Assembly: GCA_903906615.1 (NCBI GenBank)
Contig: CAIVKT010000421.1
Coordinates: forward strand, 1-6,079
Direction of reading: 5' to 3'
Source of the DNA: an uncultured Bacteroidota bacterium
GTDB taxonomy: Bacteria > Bacteroidota > Bacteroidia > Chitinophagales > Chitinophagaceae
Length of the DNA: 6,079 nucleotides
Part shown: positions 5,671 to 6,079 of the stretch, piece after piece
How positions within the stretch are numbered: position 1 is the stretch's first letter
How the letters are laid out: each line of letters starts with the position of its first letter
The notes under the pieces: model-generated
The model's database searches: none
Told to the model about the DNA's origin: nothing
Seen by the model: only the letters and a program-made list of their open reading frames with translations
Made by a program: the position numbers and the translations under genes

Positions 5671-5708
5671 ATATGATTATTTTCACACAAAGTATATGAT
5701 TAAATTCA
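5671..5708. repeat. 15-bp direct repeat in the divergent promoter region
   Basis: ATATGATTATTTTCA (5671-5685) and ATATGATTAAATTCA (5694-5708) agree at 13 of 15 positions and start 23 bp apart, about two helical turns. They sit between the lipoprotein gene and the TPR gene, so a bound protein could control either or both. The core TATGATTAT has partial likeness (about 7 of 9) to the published LytTR half-site pattern. A weaker ATGAT follows at 5722-5726. Confidence 0.55.
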
Positions 5709-5742
5709 TTTTTTATAGTTCATGATATTATTTCTTCAGAAA

Positions 5743-6079
5743 ATGAACAAAATACAGCTTTATAGAGCTTATTGGCTGACAATATGTATTTACTGCATAG
5801 TAGCTGCATACGCATCCCCGATCTTTGCCAGGCAATCAACGAAAGTGGATTCCCTAAAGCAACTATGCAATAGCGCCACTTCTGATACAGAGAGAGTCAC
5901 TTACCTGATCGAACTCTCGAAATTATACAGCTGTTCTGATTCGGCAGACAAAATAAAAACGGCAAAAGAAGCAATAGGGCTTGCCGAAAAAATTAATTGG
6001 AAAAGAGGAGTGATTGTAGGTAACACGACTTTAGGTTTAGTTTATGCCGAATGCATGCAGAACTATCTTAAGTCCATTA
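5743..6079 (+). CDS. TPR-containing sensor-like protein, N-terminal part
   Basis: This gene is cut by the right edge; 112 residues are visible. A signal peptide or first membrane segment (MNKIQLYRAYW, then a hydrophobic run about 11-28, likely cut after SPIFA, residue 29) precedes tetratricopeptide-like helices: DTERVTYLIELSKLY (48-62) and a following helix with AKEAIGLAEKINWKRG (74-89), then IVGNTTLGLVYAECMQNY, which has the spacing of a second repeat. In Bacteroidota this arrangement is typical of periplasmic TPR regions in histidine kinases or in LuxR-like regulators with a later transmembrane helix, but the output domain lies outside the window, so the class is inference. ATG 5743 gives a normal basic N-region; an in-frame ATG at 5722, just after a TAG at 5716, is the only alternative. 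It is divergent from the lipoprotein gene. Confidence 0.75.
   Translation, partial: MNKIQLYRAYWLTICIYCIVAAYASPIFARQSTKVDSLKQLCNSATSDTERVTYLIELSKLYSCSDSADKIKTAKEAIGLAEKINWKRGVIVGNTTLGLVYAECMQNYLKSI

Noticed and set aside
5683..5696. TATACTTTG on the minus strand as a -7 box for the lipoprotein gene
   Set aside because: The gap between TA and TTTG is three bases or one base, not two, and no -33 element is found upstream.

Overview
The window reads as chromosomal DNA of a Bacteroidota bacterium, most likely Chitinophagaceae or a close relative. The reasons are the gene families (Chitinophagaceae-like DinB, TlpA-type thioredoxin with a long N-terminal region, LytTR response regulator, TPR sensor-like protein, Tat-exported hemerythrin lipoprotein), the near absence of Shine-Dalgarno sequences, AT-rich leaders, and at least one promoter that fits the Bacteroidota -33 TTG / -7 TAnnTTTG pattern with a 19-bp spacer. 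The taxonomic call is inference from protein style, not from a marker gene.

Layout. 4-489 (+): DinB/YfiT-like metal-binding four-helix protein, followed by a clear intrinsic terminator. 606-2024 (+): secreted TlpA-type thiol-disulfide protein, convergent with 2070-2486 (-), a small exported Rieske [2Fe-2S] protein. Upstream of the Rieske gene on the same strand is 2600-3313 (-), a Tat/lipoprotein hemerythrin-domain protein. The 113-bp gap between them holds a good Bacteroidota promoter whose spacer contains a perfect 6-2-6 palindrome. 3526-3924 (+) is an unrecognised 132-residue protein ending at a terminator. 4058-4819 (+) is a LytTR-family response regulator with all key receiver residues and no histidine kinase next to it. 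4820-4970 is a non-coding, hairpin-rich spacer, followed by a terminator serving 5018-5644 (-), a lipoprotein of unknown function. A 98-bp divergent spacer carrying a 15-bp direct repeat separates that gene from 5743-6079 (+), the N-terminal part of a secreted or membrane TPR protein that runs off the window.

How it fits together. Two themes are visible. The first is extracytoplasmic redox and metal chemistry: TlpA-like thioredoxin, Rieske protein and hemerythrin, the last two both carrying Tat-like and lipoprotein-like signals, as expected for proteins that may be exported with cofactor bound. The second is signalling: a LytTR regulator, candidate repeat operators, and a TPR protein resembling the sensor half of Bacteroidota regulatory systems. 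No mobile element, CRISPR array, tRNA or rRNA was seen. The most interesting leads are the hemerythrin-Rieske pair with its operator-like palindrome and the direct repeats in the divergent lipoprotein/TPR promoter region; neither proves a new system.
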